From contig NZ_CP076456.1 in NCBI RefSeq assembly GCF_018866305.1, forward strand, positions 2,852,001 through 2,916,000: a stretch of DNA of 64,000 bases, read 5' to 3'. This DNA is from Arthrobacter sunyaminii. GTDB lineage: Bacteria > Actinomycetota > Actinomycetes > Actinomycetales > Micrococcaceae. The notes under the pieces were generated by a model, which was given only the letters and a program-made list of their open reading frames with translations, made no database searches and was not told where the DNA came from. The position numbers were made by a program, and so were the translations under genes. Shown piece after piece: positions 52,625 through 61,657 of the stretch (position 1 is the first letter of the stretch; each line of letters starts with the position of its first letter).

Positions 52625-54001
52625 ATGTCTTTCCCCGCCAATCCGCAGACAGTCTCTCCCTGGCCCGCTCCCCGGGTGTCGGCACCGCTGGACGCCGACG
52701 TCCGGGTACCGGGTTCCAAGTCCCTGACCAACAGGTATCTGGTCCTTGCTGCCCTGGCTGACGGCCCCAGCAGGCTCCGGGCGCCCCTTCATTCCCGGGA
52801 CACCGCCCTCATGGTCCAGTCACTCCGGGCGCTGGGCGCCACGGTGACCGAGATCGACGGCGACGGCGCCTTCGGACCGGATCTCGAGATCCGGCCGATG
52901 GATTCGGGGACCGCATCCGGGACAGGCATTGACTGCGGGTTGGCGGGAACAGTCATGCGGTTCGTGCCTCCTCTGGCCGCACTGAAAACCGGAAGCACAG
53001 ACTTCGACGGCGATCCCCACGCGCGCCAGCGGCCGATGGCCGCGATCATCGATGCGCTCCGCGCGCTGGGCGTGACGGTGCACGACGACGGCAGAGGGGC
53101 CCTTCCCTTTAGCGTGGCCGGCACCGGAGAGGTAGCCGGGGGCCGGTTGGAAATTGACGCCGGAGCGTCCTCCCAGTTCGTCTCGGCCCTGCTGCTGGCA
53201 GGCGCGCGCTTCAGGGACGGACTGCACCTGGTCCATGTGGGCTCCACCCTTCCCAGCCGTGAGCACATTGCCATGACAGTCCAGGTGCTGCGCGGGGTTG
53301 GTGTGCAGGTGGACGATTCCGTCCCGAACGAGTGGCGCGTGGCGCCCGGCCACATCCGTGCCTTCGACGTAGCCATCGAGCCGGACTTATCCAATGCCGG
53401 ACCGTTCCTGGCCGCAGCCCTCGTGGCAGGCGGCACCGTGCGCCTGGCCGGCTGGCCCGAACACACCACACAGGTGGGCGACCGGTGGCGGAGCATCCTG
53501 CCCGCCCTTGGCGGCACAGCCACCCTGTCCCGGGGCACCCTGACTGTGACCGGCTCCGGCCGCATCACCGGAGCGCAGCTTGCTGACACCAGCGAGCTGG
53601 CTCCCACGGTGGCCGCGCTGTGCGCCCTGGCAGATTCCCCCTCAACACTCACCGGCATTGCCCACCTGCGCGGCCACGAAACCGACCGCCTCGCTGCCCT
53701 GGTGACCGAGATCAACCGGCTGGGCGGAAACGCCGAAGAGACCGAAGACGGCCTGATCATCCGTCCCGCGCCCCTGCACGGCGGTGTTTTCGAAACGTAT
53801 GCCGATCACCGGATGGCAACGGCAGGCGCTCTCATCGGCCTGGCGGTGCCGGGAGTCCTGGTGCAGGACATCGGCACCACCGCCAAGACGCTGCCGGAGT
53901 TTCCTCAGTTGTGGCGTGAACTCGCCGCCACGGCCCAACCACCGGCTGCAGCGGAACCAGGCTCTGCCGCGGCTCCGGGCCGGACGGAAGGTGCGCGCTG
54001 A
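52625..54001 (+). CDS. aroA: 3-phosphoshikimate 1-carboxyvinyltransferase (EPSP synthase)
   Basis: A 458-residue enzyme of the shikimate pathway, joining shikimate-3-phosphate and PEP. It has the GSKSLTNRYLVLAALADG start near residues 35-52, CGLAGTVMRF near residue 101, and the RGHETDRLAAL loop near residue 351. A C-terminal Ala/Pro-rich tail ends the protein. The ATG lies four bases after the doxX stop. The stop shares a base with the rsgA start, so aroA and rsgA are coupled, a conserved actinobacterial arrangement close to sigR. Confidence 0.96.
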   Translation: MSFPANPQTVSPWPAPRVSAPLDADVRVPGSKSLTNRYLVLAALADGPSRLRAPLHSRDTALMVQSLRALGATVTEIDGDGAFGPDLEIRPMDSGTASGTGIDCGLAGTVMRFVPPLAALKTGSTDFDGDPHARQRPMAAIIDALRALGVTVHDDGRGALPFSVAGTGEVAGGRLEIDAGASSQFVSALLLAGARFRDGLHLVHVGSTLPSREHIAMTVQVLRGVGVQVDDSVPNEWRVAPGHIRAFDVAIEPDLSNAGPFLAAALVAGGTVRLAGWPEHTTQVGDRWRSILPALGGTATLSRGTLTVTGSGRITGAQLADTSELAPTVAALCALADSPSTLTGIAHLRGHETDRLAALVTEINRLGGNAEETEDGLIIRPAPLHGGVFETYADHRMATAGALIGLAVPGVLVQDIGTTAKTLPEFPQLWRELAATAQPPAAAEPGSAAAPGRTEGAR

Positions 54002-55116
54002 TGGCCCGCTCAACCGGCAGCTGGGATGAATCGGATGTCCGCATCCGTCCCAACAAAAAGGGGTCGCGGCCCCGCACCAAGGACCGGCCCGCCTATGACG
54101 AGGCCGTCACGGGCCGCATCATCACCGTGGACCGCGGACGATACACCGCCGTCGTGGACGAAGACACCCCCACGGAACGCATCGTCACCGCAGCCCGTGC
54201 CCGTGAACTGCGCCGAAACCCGGTGGTTGCCGGCGACCTCGTGTCGCTGGTGGGAGACGTGTCGGGCGGACCGGACACGCTTGCCCGCCTCGTACGCATC
54301 CAGGACCGCCGGACCCTTCTGCGCCGCAGCGCCGATGACACCGATCCCGTGGAACGCGCCGTCGTTGCCAACGCTGACCAGCTGGTCATCGTGGTGGCGG
54401 CAGCAAACCCCGAGCCGCGCACCGGGTTCATCGACCGCGCCCTCGTTGCTGCCTACGACGCCGGCATCTCGCCGCTGCTGTGCATCACCAAGGCCGACAT
54501 CAAGGACCCCGCTGAACTGCTGGCCAATTACGAGCATCTGGACCTGGATGTCATCATCAGCCGCACCGCGGCGGACGACGCGTCGGGAATCGATGCCCGC
54601 TCCGACGATGGCCTGTCCGCCCGCCTGCAGGGAGACGCCGTGCAGCAGCTGCACCGCCACCTCGAGGGCAAGGTCTCGGTCCTGGTGGGGCACTCCGGTG
54701 TCGGCAAGTCCACCCTGGTGAATGCCCTGACCGGCTCCGACCGCGCCACCGGCGGCGTCAACGCAGTGACCGGCCGCGGAAGGCATACCTCATCCTCTGC
54801 GCTGGCCCTGAAAGTCCTGGAGGCGCCGTCGGGCAGCTGGATCATTGACACTCCCGGTATCCGCTCCTTTGGGCTTGCGCATGTTGACCCCGACCGGATC
54901 CTGCAGGCTTTCCCGGACCTTGAACCGGGAACTGAAAGCTGTGAACGCGGGTGCCGGCACGACGACCAGGCCAAGAACTGCGGGCTGGACCCGTGGGTGG
55001 AGTCGGGGCGGGCCGGGGCTGCCGGGCCTGCACGGCTCGCCTCCCTGCGCCGGCTGCTGGGTTCCGGCACCCGGACGGAAAACCGGGCATCTGCCAAGGA
55101 GCTCGGCGCGCAGTGA
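54001..55116 (+). CDS. rsgA: Small ribosomal subunit biogenesis GTPase RsgA
   Basis: A 371-residue circularly permuted GTPase that checks 30S maturation. An N-terminal OB fold is followed by the permuted motifs: G4 TKAD near residue 164, G1 GHSGVGKST near residues 230-238, and G3 DTPGIRSF near residue 283. A C-terminal zinc-binding part has CERGCRHDDQAKNCGL. The reading frame begins at the last base of the aroA stop. Confidence 0.95.
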   Translation: MARSTGSWDESDVRIRPNKKGSRPRTKDRPAYDEAVTGRIITVDRGRYTAVVDEDTPTERIVTAARARELRRNPVVAGDLVSLVGDVSGGPDTLARLVRIQDRRTLLRRSADDTDPVERAVVANADQLVIVVAAANPEPRTGFIDRALVAAYDAGISPLLCITKADIKDPAELLANYEHLDLDVIISRTAADDASGIDARSDDGLSARLQGDAVQQLHRHLEGKVSVLVGHSGVGKSTLVNALTGSDRATGGVNAVTGRGRHTSSSALALKVLEAPSGSWIIDTPGIRSFGLAHVDPDRILQAFPDLEPGTESCERGCRHDDQAKNCGLDPWVESGRAGAAGPARLASLRRLLGSGTRTENRASAKELGAQ

Positions 55117-55231
55117 CGCTTGCCGGGAACACACCAGAAGACTGCCGCGGCGTCCACGAGAGCGCGCCACGGCAGGTCCCGGGCCGTGTAATCGTGGGCA
55201 CCGCCCACCGAATAAGGATAAGTTGAACAGT

Positions 55232-56041
55232 ATGCCGTTCGCCCAGAACTACAACGATGACCTGCGACTCGCCCACGTCATGGCCGATTCCGTGGACGAT
55301 CAGACAATGTCCCGCTTTAAGGCCCTTGATTTGAAGGTTGAAACGAAGCCGGACCTGACGCCCGTCACCGACGCCGACAAGGCTGCGGAGGATGCCATCC
55401 GCGGGCAGCTCTCCCGCGCCCGCCCCCGGGACGCGGTGCTTGGTGAAGAGTTTGGCTCCACCGGATCCGGGCCGCGCCGCTGGGTGATTGATCCCATCGA
55501 CGGCACCAAGAACTTTATCCGCGGCGTCCCCGTCTGGGCCACCCTGATTTCCCTGGTCGACGACGGCGTTCCCGTCCTGGGCGTCGTCAGTGCACCGGCG
55601 CTGGGCAAGCGCTGGTGGGCCGCCACCGGAACCGGCGCCTATATGGGACGCTCCCTCGCCTCCGCCACCCGGCTGCGGGTGTCCAACGTTTCCGAACTTT
55701 CAGATGCTTCGCTGTCCTATTCCAGCCTCGGAGGCTGGAAGGAACGCGGCAACTTTGACGAGTTCATTGGGCTGACGGAATCGGTCTGGCGGACCCGGGC
55801 ATTCGGAGATTTCTGGTCCTACTGCATGGTCGCGGAGGGCGCCGTGGACATTGCCTGCGAGCCGGAGCTGAACCTGTATGACATGGCAGCGCTGGTCCCC
55901 ATCATTACCGAAGCCGGTGGCAGATTCACTTCCCTGGAAGGTGAAGACGGTCCGTTTGGGGGCAACGCCCTGGCCACCAACGGTGCGCTGCACAGTGACG
56001 TCCTGCGCCGGCTCAACCCGGCGCTGGACGACCTGCTCTGA
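55232..56041 (+). CDS. hisN: Histidinol-phosphatase (inositol monophosphatase family)
   Basis: A 269-residue Mg-dependent phosphatase. Metal motifs are visible as KPDLTPVTDADKAAE near residues 36-50, LGEEFG near residue 69, and the signature WVIDPIDGTKNFIRG near residues 82-96. A second Asp lies in ELNLYDMAAL near residue 216. The KPDLTPVTDAD form and the FIRGVPVWATLI segment fit the HisN subgroup that finishes histidine synthesis, rather than true inositol monophosphatase. The ATG at 55232 is used. A TTG three codons upstream has a better-spaced AAGGA and could be the true start. Confidence 0.9.
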   Translation: MPFAQNYNDDLRLAHVMADSVDDQTMSRFKALDLKVETKPDLTPVTDADKAAEDAIRGQLSRARPRDAVLGEEFGSTGSGPRRWVIDPIDGTKNFIRGVPVWATLISLVDDGVPVLGVVSAPALGKRWWAATGTGAYMGRSLASATRLRVSNVSELSDASLSYSSLGGWKERGNFDEFIGLTESVWRTRAFGDFWSYCMVAEGAVDIACEPELNLYDMAALVPIITEAGGRFTSLEGEDGPFGGNALATNGALHSDVLRRLNPALDDLL

Positions 56042-56043
56042 CC

Positions 56044-56835
56044 GTGGCCCCGTCAAGGTCCGGCCCCCGGCTGGAAGCCCTGCGCCGGCAGGAACTGGCG
56101 CGCAGCTATGAGGACGGCGGGGAACACTATGACCGCATCCGTCCCGGCTACCCCGCCGAAGCGGTCCAGTGGTTGTTTGCCGGGCCCCGGAACGCAGCTG
56201 CCGGGCCCGGCGCCCGTGTGGCCGACATCGGGGCCGGTACCGGCAAGTACACACGTTCCCTGGCCGCCGCGGGTTACCGGCCCACCGCCGTCGACCCCTC
56301 CGCCGACATGCTCAGCCAGCTGCAGCAGATACTGCCCGGAGTACCCGTCCTGCAGGGCACTGCTGAGGCCACCGGACTTCCCTCCTCCTCCATGGACGCC
56401 GCCACCGTGGCACAGGCCTGGCACTGGTGCGATCCCATCGCAGCAAGTACCGAGCTGGCACGGATTCTCCGGCCCGGCGGAATCCTGGGGCTGGTCTGGA
56501 ATCAGCTGGACGTCAGCGTCCCCTGGGTCCACCGCTATTCGCGCATCATTCATGCCGGAGACGTCCTGAAACCCGGATTCCGGCCGGTTGTCGGCCCCGA
56601 GTTCTCCCCTGATGATTCCCACGTCACCCGGTGGTCGCAGCAGATGACCCCCGAGGACCTGATGGAGCTCGCCAAGTCCCGTTCCTACTACCTCAGCGCC
56701 GGCGGACAGGTGAGGGACAAGGTGATGGCGAACCTGGCCTGGTACCTGTTCGAACATTTGGAATACCGTCCGGGGCAAATCCTGGAGCTGCCCTATCTGA
56801 CACTCTCCTGGCGGATGGTGCTGTCCGGGGGCTGA
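56044..56835 (+). CDS. Class I SAM-dependent methyltransferase
   Basis: A 263-residue methyltransferase of the UbiE/type 11 kind. The SAM-binding loop is VADIGAGTGKYTRSLAAAG near residues 59-77, the acidic strand end is VDPSADM, and the QAWHWCDP motif near residues 126-133 is frequent in a subgroup that includes trans-aconitate methyltransferase-like proteins. The substrate is unknown. The GTG start is two bases after hisN, so it belongs to that operon. Confidence 0.85.
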   Translation: MAPSRSGPRLEALRRQELARSYEDGGEHYDRIRPGYPAEAVQWLFAGPRNAAAGPGARVADIGAGTGKYTRSLAAAGYRPTAVDPSADMLSQLQQILPGVPVLQGTAEATGLPSSSMDAATVAQAWHWCDPIAASTELARILRPGGILGLVWNQLDVSVPWVHRYSRIIHAGDVLKPGFRPVVGPEFSPDDSHVTRWSQQMTPEDLMELAKSRSYYLSAGGQVRDKVMANLAWYLFEHLEYRPGQILELPYLTLSWRMVLSGG

Positions 56836-56956
56836 TTAACAGCTCAGGTAGTATCTGTTCGCCGAGACCCCGCGGCATGTAGTCTGATGCCTCCGGCTCC
56901 GATGGGTGCCCGGACTTATCCAGCAACATACTCTGCTGCGGAACGGGGGCACGCAC

Positions 56957-58069
56957 GTGGTCACCTTTGGAATCGAAGAAGAATTCCTGCTCGTCAACCC
57001 TGACAGCGAAATGCCCAGCTCCCGGGCCGGTGAGGTGATCACGGCGCTGATCCCCGGCGACGGCGTCAGTCTTACCAGCTCCGCGGAATTTCTGGCCTGC
57101 CAAGTCGAGAGTGCCACTCCTATCTGCAGCGACCGGGACGCAGCTCTCACCTCCCTGCTCGATTTCCGCGGCCGCCTTCAGGAGGCAGCGGCAGCGGCCG
57201 GACTCGCCGTCGCGCCCACCGGAGCAGCTCCTCTGGTTGAGGCTTCCCCGGCCGTTGTGAGCGGCACGGAACGCTATCAGGACATGGGTGCCATGGCCGG
57301 CGCTGTAACCGATGAGCACTATGTGAACGGAACGCACGTCCATGTTGCCATTCCCAGCCGGGAAGAGGGCGTCCAAGTCCTCAACCGCCTGCGCCCCTGG
57401 TTGGCCACTCTTGGGGCCATCAGCGCGAACTCTCCCTATTGGCATGGAAGGGACACCCTCTTTGCAAGCTGGCGGCTTGTCCAGTACCGTCGCTGGTCGG
57501 TGCAGGGGTGCCCGCCGTATTTCCAAAGTTCAGCGGACTACGACGCACGAGTGGCCAAACTTATGGCAACCGACGTTGTCCTTGATTCCGGCCACGTCGG
57601 CTGGACTGCCCGCCTTTCCAACCGGTTTCCCACCATCGAGATTCGGGTGGCCGATACGCAGTTGGAGGCACGGGACGCAGTTTTGCTGGCCCTCGTTGCC
57701 CGCGGGCTGGTAAGCACCGCGCTGTCCGAGGAGACTGCCAGCGTTGACGGCAGCCCGGACACGCTGGCCGATCCGGAAATCCTTGATGCCGGACTATGGC
57801 AGGCTGCACGCTTTGGATTGCGGGGGAACCTGTTGGATCACGGACCCAACGGCGGTGATCTGAGCCGTGCTGCCCCCGCCCAGGTGGGCGCGTTGCTGGA
57901 CTATATTCGGCCTGCCCTTGAGGAGTCAGGCGATGATTCCTTTGTCCGGGCGGGTCTGGCGCATGTACTGTCCACGGGAACCGGCTCGCAGCGGCAGCGG
58001 GAGGCGGTACGCCACGGTGGCTTCGCCGCGCTCAGGCCGCTCTTTGCAACATCACTGACGGCGTCCTGA
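56957..58069 (+). CDS. YbdK-type carboxylate-amine ligase (glutamate-cysteine ligase family 2)
   Basis: A 370-residue GCS2-family protein. The N-terminus VVTFGIEEEFLLVNP (residues 1-15) holds the ATP/metal EEE motif, GTHVHVAIPSREEG lies near residues 131-144, and RFPTIEIRVADTQL is near residue 217. These proteins have weak glutamate-cysteine ligase activity in E. coli. In a mycothiol-making actinobacterium the physiological substrate is unclear. The GTG at 56957 is preceded by GGGGG at about eight bases. An upstream ATG in frame (56906) would add 17 residues without homology. Two closely spaced genes meet tail to tail at its end. Confidence 0.87.
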   Translation: MVTFGIEEEFLLVNPDSEMPSSRAGEVITALIPGDGVSLTSSAEFLACQVESATPICSDRDAALTSLLDFRGRLQEAAAAAGLAVAPTGAAPLVEASPAVVSGTERYQDMGAMAGAVTDEHYVNGTHVHVAIPSREEGVQVLNRLRPWLATLGAISANSPYWHGRDTLFASWRLVQYRRWSVQGCPPYFQSSADYDARVAKLMATDVVLDSGHVGWTARLSNRFPTIEIRVADTQLEARDAVLLALVARGLVSTALSEETASVDGSPDTLADPEILDAGLWQAARFGLRGNLLDHGPNGGDLSRAAPAQVGALLDYIRPALEESGDDSFVRAGLAHVLSTGTGSQRQREAVRHGGFAALRPLFATSLTAS

Positions 58070-58077
58070 CAACCGGT

Positions 58078-58518
58078 TTATTTGGCCCGCCGGCCGGAAC
58101 GACGCGGCGCTGAAGCCACGGCCGGGTACCCGGCGGCAAGGTCCCACACCAGGTTCACAACGGCAGCCGCTGCAACCAGCACGGCGGCCAGGGCCAGACC
58201 GCTCACCATAAGTGCGCCCGCACCGGCAAGAAAGGCACCGCCGGCTACCAGTGGAAGCGCCGGCCACGGCAACCGGTTCTTGGCGCGGGGTGCCAGTACG
58301 AGGCTCCACAGGACAACCGACAGTGCCAGTGCAACAACAGCGGCGGGAGCCCGGTGCGAGGGAAAAGCGGTAATAGCCCAGTATGTAACAGCAAAGAGGA
58401 AAGCTGTTTCCAGGGCGAAGGCCAGCACCTGCCGGACAATTAGTGTCCACGGTCGGGAGCGGCCCTCACCTGCGGGCTTCGTTGCGGTGCGGGTCCGGGA
58501 TGTCTCGTCCTCTGTCAC
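58078..58518 (-). CDS. YrdB-like membrane protein (DUF2568)
   Basis: A 146-residue small membrane protein. A charged N-terminus of about 25 residues is followed by about four hydrophobic helices (residues about 28-130) and a basic end. The pattern VRQVLAFALETAFLFAVTYWA with a central LAPRAKNRLPWP loop fits the DUF2568/YrdB family. Function is unknown. It ends eight bases from the convergent ligase gene. No RNA hairpin was seen in that short gap. Confidence 0.7.
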   Translation of the reverse strand: MTEDETSRTRTATKPAGEGRSRPWTLIVRQVLAFALETAFLFAVTYWAITAFPSHRAPAAVVALALSVVLWSLVLAPRAKNRLPWPALPLVAGGAFLAGAGALMVSGLALAAVLVAAAAVVNLVWDLAAGYPAVASAPRRSGRRAK

Positions 58519-58553
58519 AGAAGCAACTTTAGCCCCAGCGGCAGAGAATCCGG

Positions 58554-60263
58554 CTACCCGAACTCGTAGGTGGAAATATCCACGATCCGAGCCTCCCAGG
58601 GGCGCAGCCAGTGCGGCTCACCGGCTTCCTCATAGTTGCCCAGGATCAGGTCTCCGCTGCCGAGGTTGGAAGGCAGCTCCAGCACAGCACCGGAGACGTT
58701 GCACTCGACCAAAAACTGCTGGTCGCCGAGGCTGCGCCGGAATGCATAGAGAGTGGGATGTTCCGGGTCCAGCAAATGAAAATCACCGAGTGAAACAACT
58801 GCGGATTCATGCCGCAGACGGATCAGCTTCTGGTAGTAGCGGTAAACGGACTTCTCCGAGGCCAGGTCCGCCTCGGCGTTGATGTGGCGGAAGTTGGCGT
58901 TCACCGGTATCCAGGGCGTTCCGGTGGTAAACCCGGCGTTCGGTTCACTGCTCCACTGCATGGGGGTGCGGGCGTTGTCCCGGCTCATGGCGGCAAGCGC
59001 CGCCAAGACTGCGTCCGGATCGGACCCGCGGCTGAGTGCATCAGCGTAGTAGTTCAGAGATTCCACGTCGCGGTATTGATCGATGGACGTGAACCCGGCA
59101 CTGGTCATTCCGAGTTCTTCACCCTGATAGATGTAAGGGGTTCCACGGTGCAGATGCAGCAGGGTAGCCAGAAGCGTTGCCGACTCGTAGCGGTATTTCC
59201 CGTCATCTCCGAACCGGGACACCTGCCGCGGCTGGTCGTGGTTTCCCAGGTACAGGCTGTTCCAACCCGTTGCGGAAAGTCCCCGCTGCCAACGGTTCCA
59301 GCTTGTTTTCAGATCTCTCAGGTCCAGTCCCCGGTAGTCCCACTTGTTTCCGGGGCTCTGGTCAAGGCTGACGTGTTCAAACTGGAAAACCATGTCCAAC
59401 TCTCCGCGGTGCGGATCAGTGAACAGGAGCGCCTGGTCTACGGTTGCCCCGGGCGTCTCCCCCACGGTCAGGAAGTCCCCGGTGCGGTTCGCAAACACCG
59501 CACTCCGCATCTCACGCAGGAACTCGTGGATCCGGGGACCTGAAGTGAAATACGGCGTCCCGTCACCCCATACGCCGCCGGGCTCCACTACGCCGTCGGG
59601 CAGCGCCGGATCCTTGGAGATGAAGTTGATGACGTCCATCCTGAATCCGTCGACGCCCCGGTCGATCCACCAGTTCATCACGGCGTGGACGCGTTCCCTC
59701 ACCCTGGGGTTTTCCCAATTGAGGTCCGGCTGCTGCGGGGTAAAAAGGTGCAGATAATACTGTTTGGTTCCCGGATCATAGGTCCAGGCGGATCCGCTGA
59801 AGTGCGAGCCCCAGTTGTTGGGTTCCGCCCCGGGCTCTCCGGGTTCAAAGCCTGGCCGCGGATCACGCCACCAATAGGTGTCGCGTTCCGCGTTGTCCCG
59901 CGAACGGGACGATTTGCGGAAAGCCTCATGCTCGCTGGAGGTATGGTTCACCACAAGATCCATGATGAGTTTCATACCCCGGGCATGGATGCCGTCGAGC
60001 AAATCGTCAAAGTCCTGTTCGGAGCCGAACATGGCGTCGATCCGGCGGTAGTTGCTGATGTCGTAGCCGTTGTCGAACTGCGGGGACTGGTGCACCGGCG
60101 AGAGCCAAATAACGTCTACGCCCAGTTCGGCAATGTAATCCAGCCGCGCTGTGATTCCGGCCAGGTCACCGGTTCCGTTTCCGCTGCTGTCCGCGAAGCT
60201 GCGCGGATAGACCTGATAGACAACGGCGTTGGTCCACCATGCCGGAAGGTCAGGATCGCTCAT
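58554..60263 (-). CDS. Alpha-glucosidase (GH13, oligo-1,6-glucosidase-like)
   Basis: A 569-residue GH13 enzyme. It has WWTNAVVYQVYPRSFADSSG at the start, the region I motif MDLVVNHTSSEH near residue 105, the nucleophile Asp in GFRMDVIN near residue 208, the acid/base Glu in TVGETPG near residue 269, and LGNHDQPR near residue 341. A beta domain ends the chain. This outline fits enzymes that cleave alpha-1,4 or alpha-1,6 glucosides of short oligosaccharides, such as isomaltose or trehalose-related sugars. There is no signal peptide, so it acts in the cytosol. No sugar transporter lies next to it. Confidence 0.92.
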   Translation of the reverse strand: MSDPDLPAWWTNAVVYQVYPRSFADSSGNGTGDLAGITARLDYIAELGVDVIWLSPVHQSPQFDNGYDISNYRRIDAMFGSEQDFDDLLDGIHARGMKLIMDLVVNHTSSEHEAFRKSSRSRDNAERDTYWWRDPRPGFEPGEPGAEPNNWGSHFSGSAWTYDPGTKQYYLHLFTPQQPDLNWENPRVRERVHAVMNWWIDRGVDGFRMDVINFISKDPALPDGVVEPGGVWGDGTPYFTSGPRIHEFLREMRSAVFANRTGDFLTVGETPGATVDQALLFTDPHRGELDMVFQFEHVSLDQSPGNKWDYRGLDLRDLKTSWNRWQRGLSATGWNSLYLGNHDQPRQVSRFGDDGKYRYESATLLATLLHLHRGTPYIYQGEELGMTSAGFTSIDQYRDVESLNYYADALSRGSDPDAVLAALAAMSRDNARTPMQWSSEPNAGFTTGTPWIPVNANFRHINAEADLASEKSVYRYYQKLIRLRHESAVVSLGDFHLLDPEHPTLYAFRRSLGDQQFLVECNVSGAVLELPSNLGSGDLILGNYEEAGEPHWLRPWEARIVDISTYEFG

Positions 60264-60520
60264 GCTGGCGCCTCTCACTTGGCCCGCCGCGCTCGCGTGC
60301 GGCCCGCACCAGGCCGGACCCAGATGTGATCCGGACACGCGGGTTCGTGCATTCTACGTCGGCCCCGGCCGGTCGGACAGTGCCGCGGGACACACTCCCC
60401 CAGTCCTCACCCGGTCAGGACGATTTCCTTGCCCCCAACTTTCCGGCGTCGTTAGTGTGGGCGCTACTTCGTCCCTTTATGGTGGACGATTTCTGGATCC
60501 CCACGTTTGGAGACAACGCG

Positions 60521-61012
60521 ATGACAACACTGACCGTATGGAAATTTCCGGATTCAGGTTCTGCGGAACAGGCAACCGAGACGCTGTCCAGCCTGCAGTC
60601 ACAGGGCTTGATCAGTGTCGAGGACGAGGCCTACGTAACCTGGCCCGAGGACAAGAAGAAGCCAAGCACTCATCAGGAACATCATCTGGTGGGAGCCGGC
60701 GCTCTGGGTGGCGGGTTTTGGGGCCTCCTCTTTGGATTGATCTTCTTCATTCCACTCATCGGTCTGGTCGTGGGCGCAGCCGTCGGTGCACTTTCGGCTT
60801 CCATGGTTGACGTGGGGATCGACGACAACTTTATTAAGCAGGTTCGCAGCGAAGTCACCCCGGGAACCTCGGCACTGTTCGTCCTCACCTCGGACGCTGT
60901 GGAGGACAGGGTACTGGATACCTTCAAGAGCAGCTTCCCCGACGCGAAGCTGATTTTCACCAACCTCTCCAAGGAGCAGGAAGCCAACCTGCGCCAGGCG
61001 TTCGCGGACTAA
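60521..61012 (+). CDS. DUF1269 membrane protein
   Basis: A 163-residue protein with the DUF1269 pattern. It starts MTTLTVWKFPDSGSAEQATE, then has a Gly-rich membrane hairpin near residues 58-90 (GAGALGGGFWGLLFGLIFF) and a C-terminal soluble part (SALFVLTSDAVEDRVLDTF). The family is widespread in bacteria, often stress-associated, and of unknown function. The ATG follows GGAG at eight bases. It is divergent from the alpha-glucosidase with a 257-base gap. Confidence 0.85.
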   Translation: MTTLTVWKFPDSGSAEQATETLSSLQSQGLISVEDEAYVTWPEDKKKPSTHQEHHLVGAGALGGGFWGLLFGLIFFIPLIGLVVGAAVGALSASMVDVGIDDNFIKQVRSEVTPGTSALFVLTSDAVEDRVLDTFKSSFPDAKLIFTNLSKEQEANLRQAFAD

Positions 61013-61148
61013 TTCGTTCGGCGCAAACATGCTGACAGCATGACCGCGCCGACCCAATTCGTGGAGGCCGGATCGTCCGACTGGACGGCCCGGCCTTCAC
61101 GCATGTCCGCCCCTGCGCGGCACGCTCGCCCCGGTTCCCGTATCGTTA

Positions 61149-61556
61149 ATGGAGATGATTACCAGACGCCAAGCTGCACTTGCCCTAGACATTCCGCTTG
61201 AAATGGCGACCCGCCATGGAATCCCCGCCCGCCTCTCCGAAGAGGAACTGGACCGCCTGCAAACTGATCCCCCTGCCTGGCTGGTCCAGTCACGCGCCAA
61301 TCGGACGGGCAAACGTCCCGTATGGGTGGAGCTGGAGTGTGTGGTGTGCGGTTACCGCGAAAACGCCCGGCCAAAGAAGTGGTGGCCGGACTTTTCGTTC
61401 CTGGCCTGTGCGGACCATGCCCTTCGCGAGCTTCCCGCGGTGCCGGCCGGACATGCGCGCGGCGAATATGACGGCATCGGAACCCGCTTTACCGGATATG
61501 TTCATGTGCCGGCGGATCAGGTTCCCGGCCGCACGGAATCGCCCGACAGCCACTGA
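61149..61556 (+). CDS. Uncharacterised small protein with CxxC/CxxH zinc site
   Basis: A 135-residue soluble protein that I do not recognise. It begins with a helical, HTH-like stretch (ITRRQAALALDIPLEMATRH, residues 4-23), then a DPPAWLVQSRANR motif near residues 40-52. Cys64-x2-Cys67 and Cys87-x2-His90 could bind one zinc ion. The segment between them is Trp/Lys-rich (RPKKWWPDF). Two ATG codons (61149 and 61155) are possible; neither has a good ribosome-binding site, and a TATCGT hexamer lies just upstream, so the mRNA may be leaderless. A strong terminator follows. Confidence 0.65.
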   Translation: MEMITRRQAALALDIPLEMATRHGIPARLSEEELDRLQTDPPAWLVQSRANRTGKRPVWVELECVVCGYRENARPKKWWPDFSFLACADHALRELPAVPAGHARGEYDGIGTRFTGYVHVPADQVPGRTESPDSH

Positions 61557-61589
61557 CCTCCAGGGGCGGGGCCCAAACTTTCAGACATC

Positions 61590-61627
61590 AAAAAACCAGG
61601 TGCGCCGCGGGGCGCACCTGGTTTTTT
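61590..61627. terminator. Bidirectional terminator
   Basis: A perfect 17-base-pair stem from AAAAAACCAGGTGCGCC and its complement, with a GCGG loop. The A run on the left and T run on the right make it functional for both converging genes. Confidence 0.95.
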
Positions 61628-61657
61628 ATGTACCGGGTTGAAAAACCGGCGAGAGTC

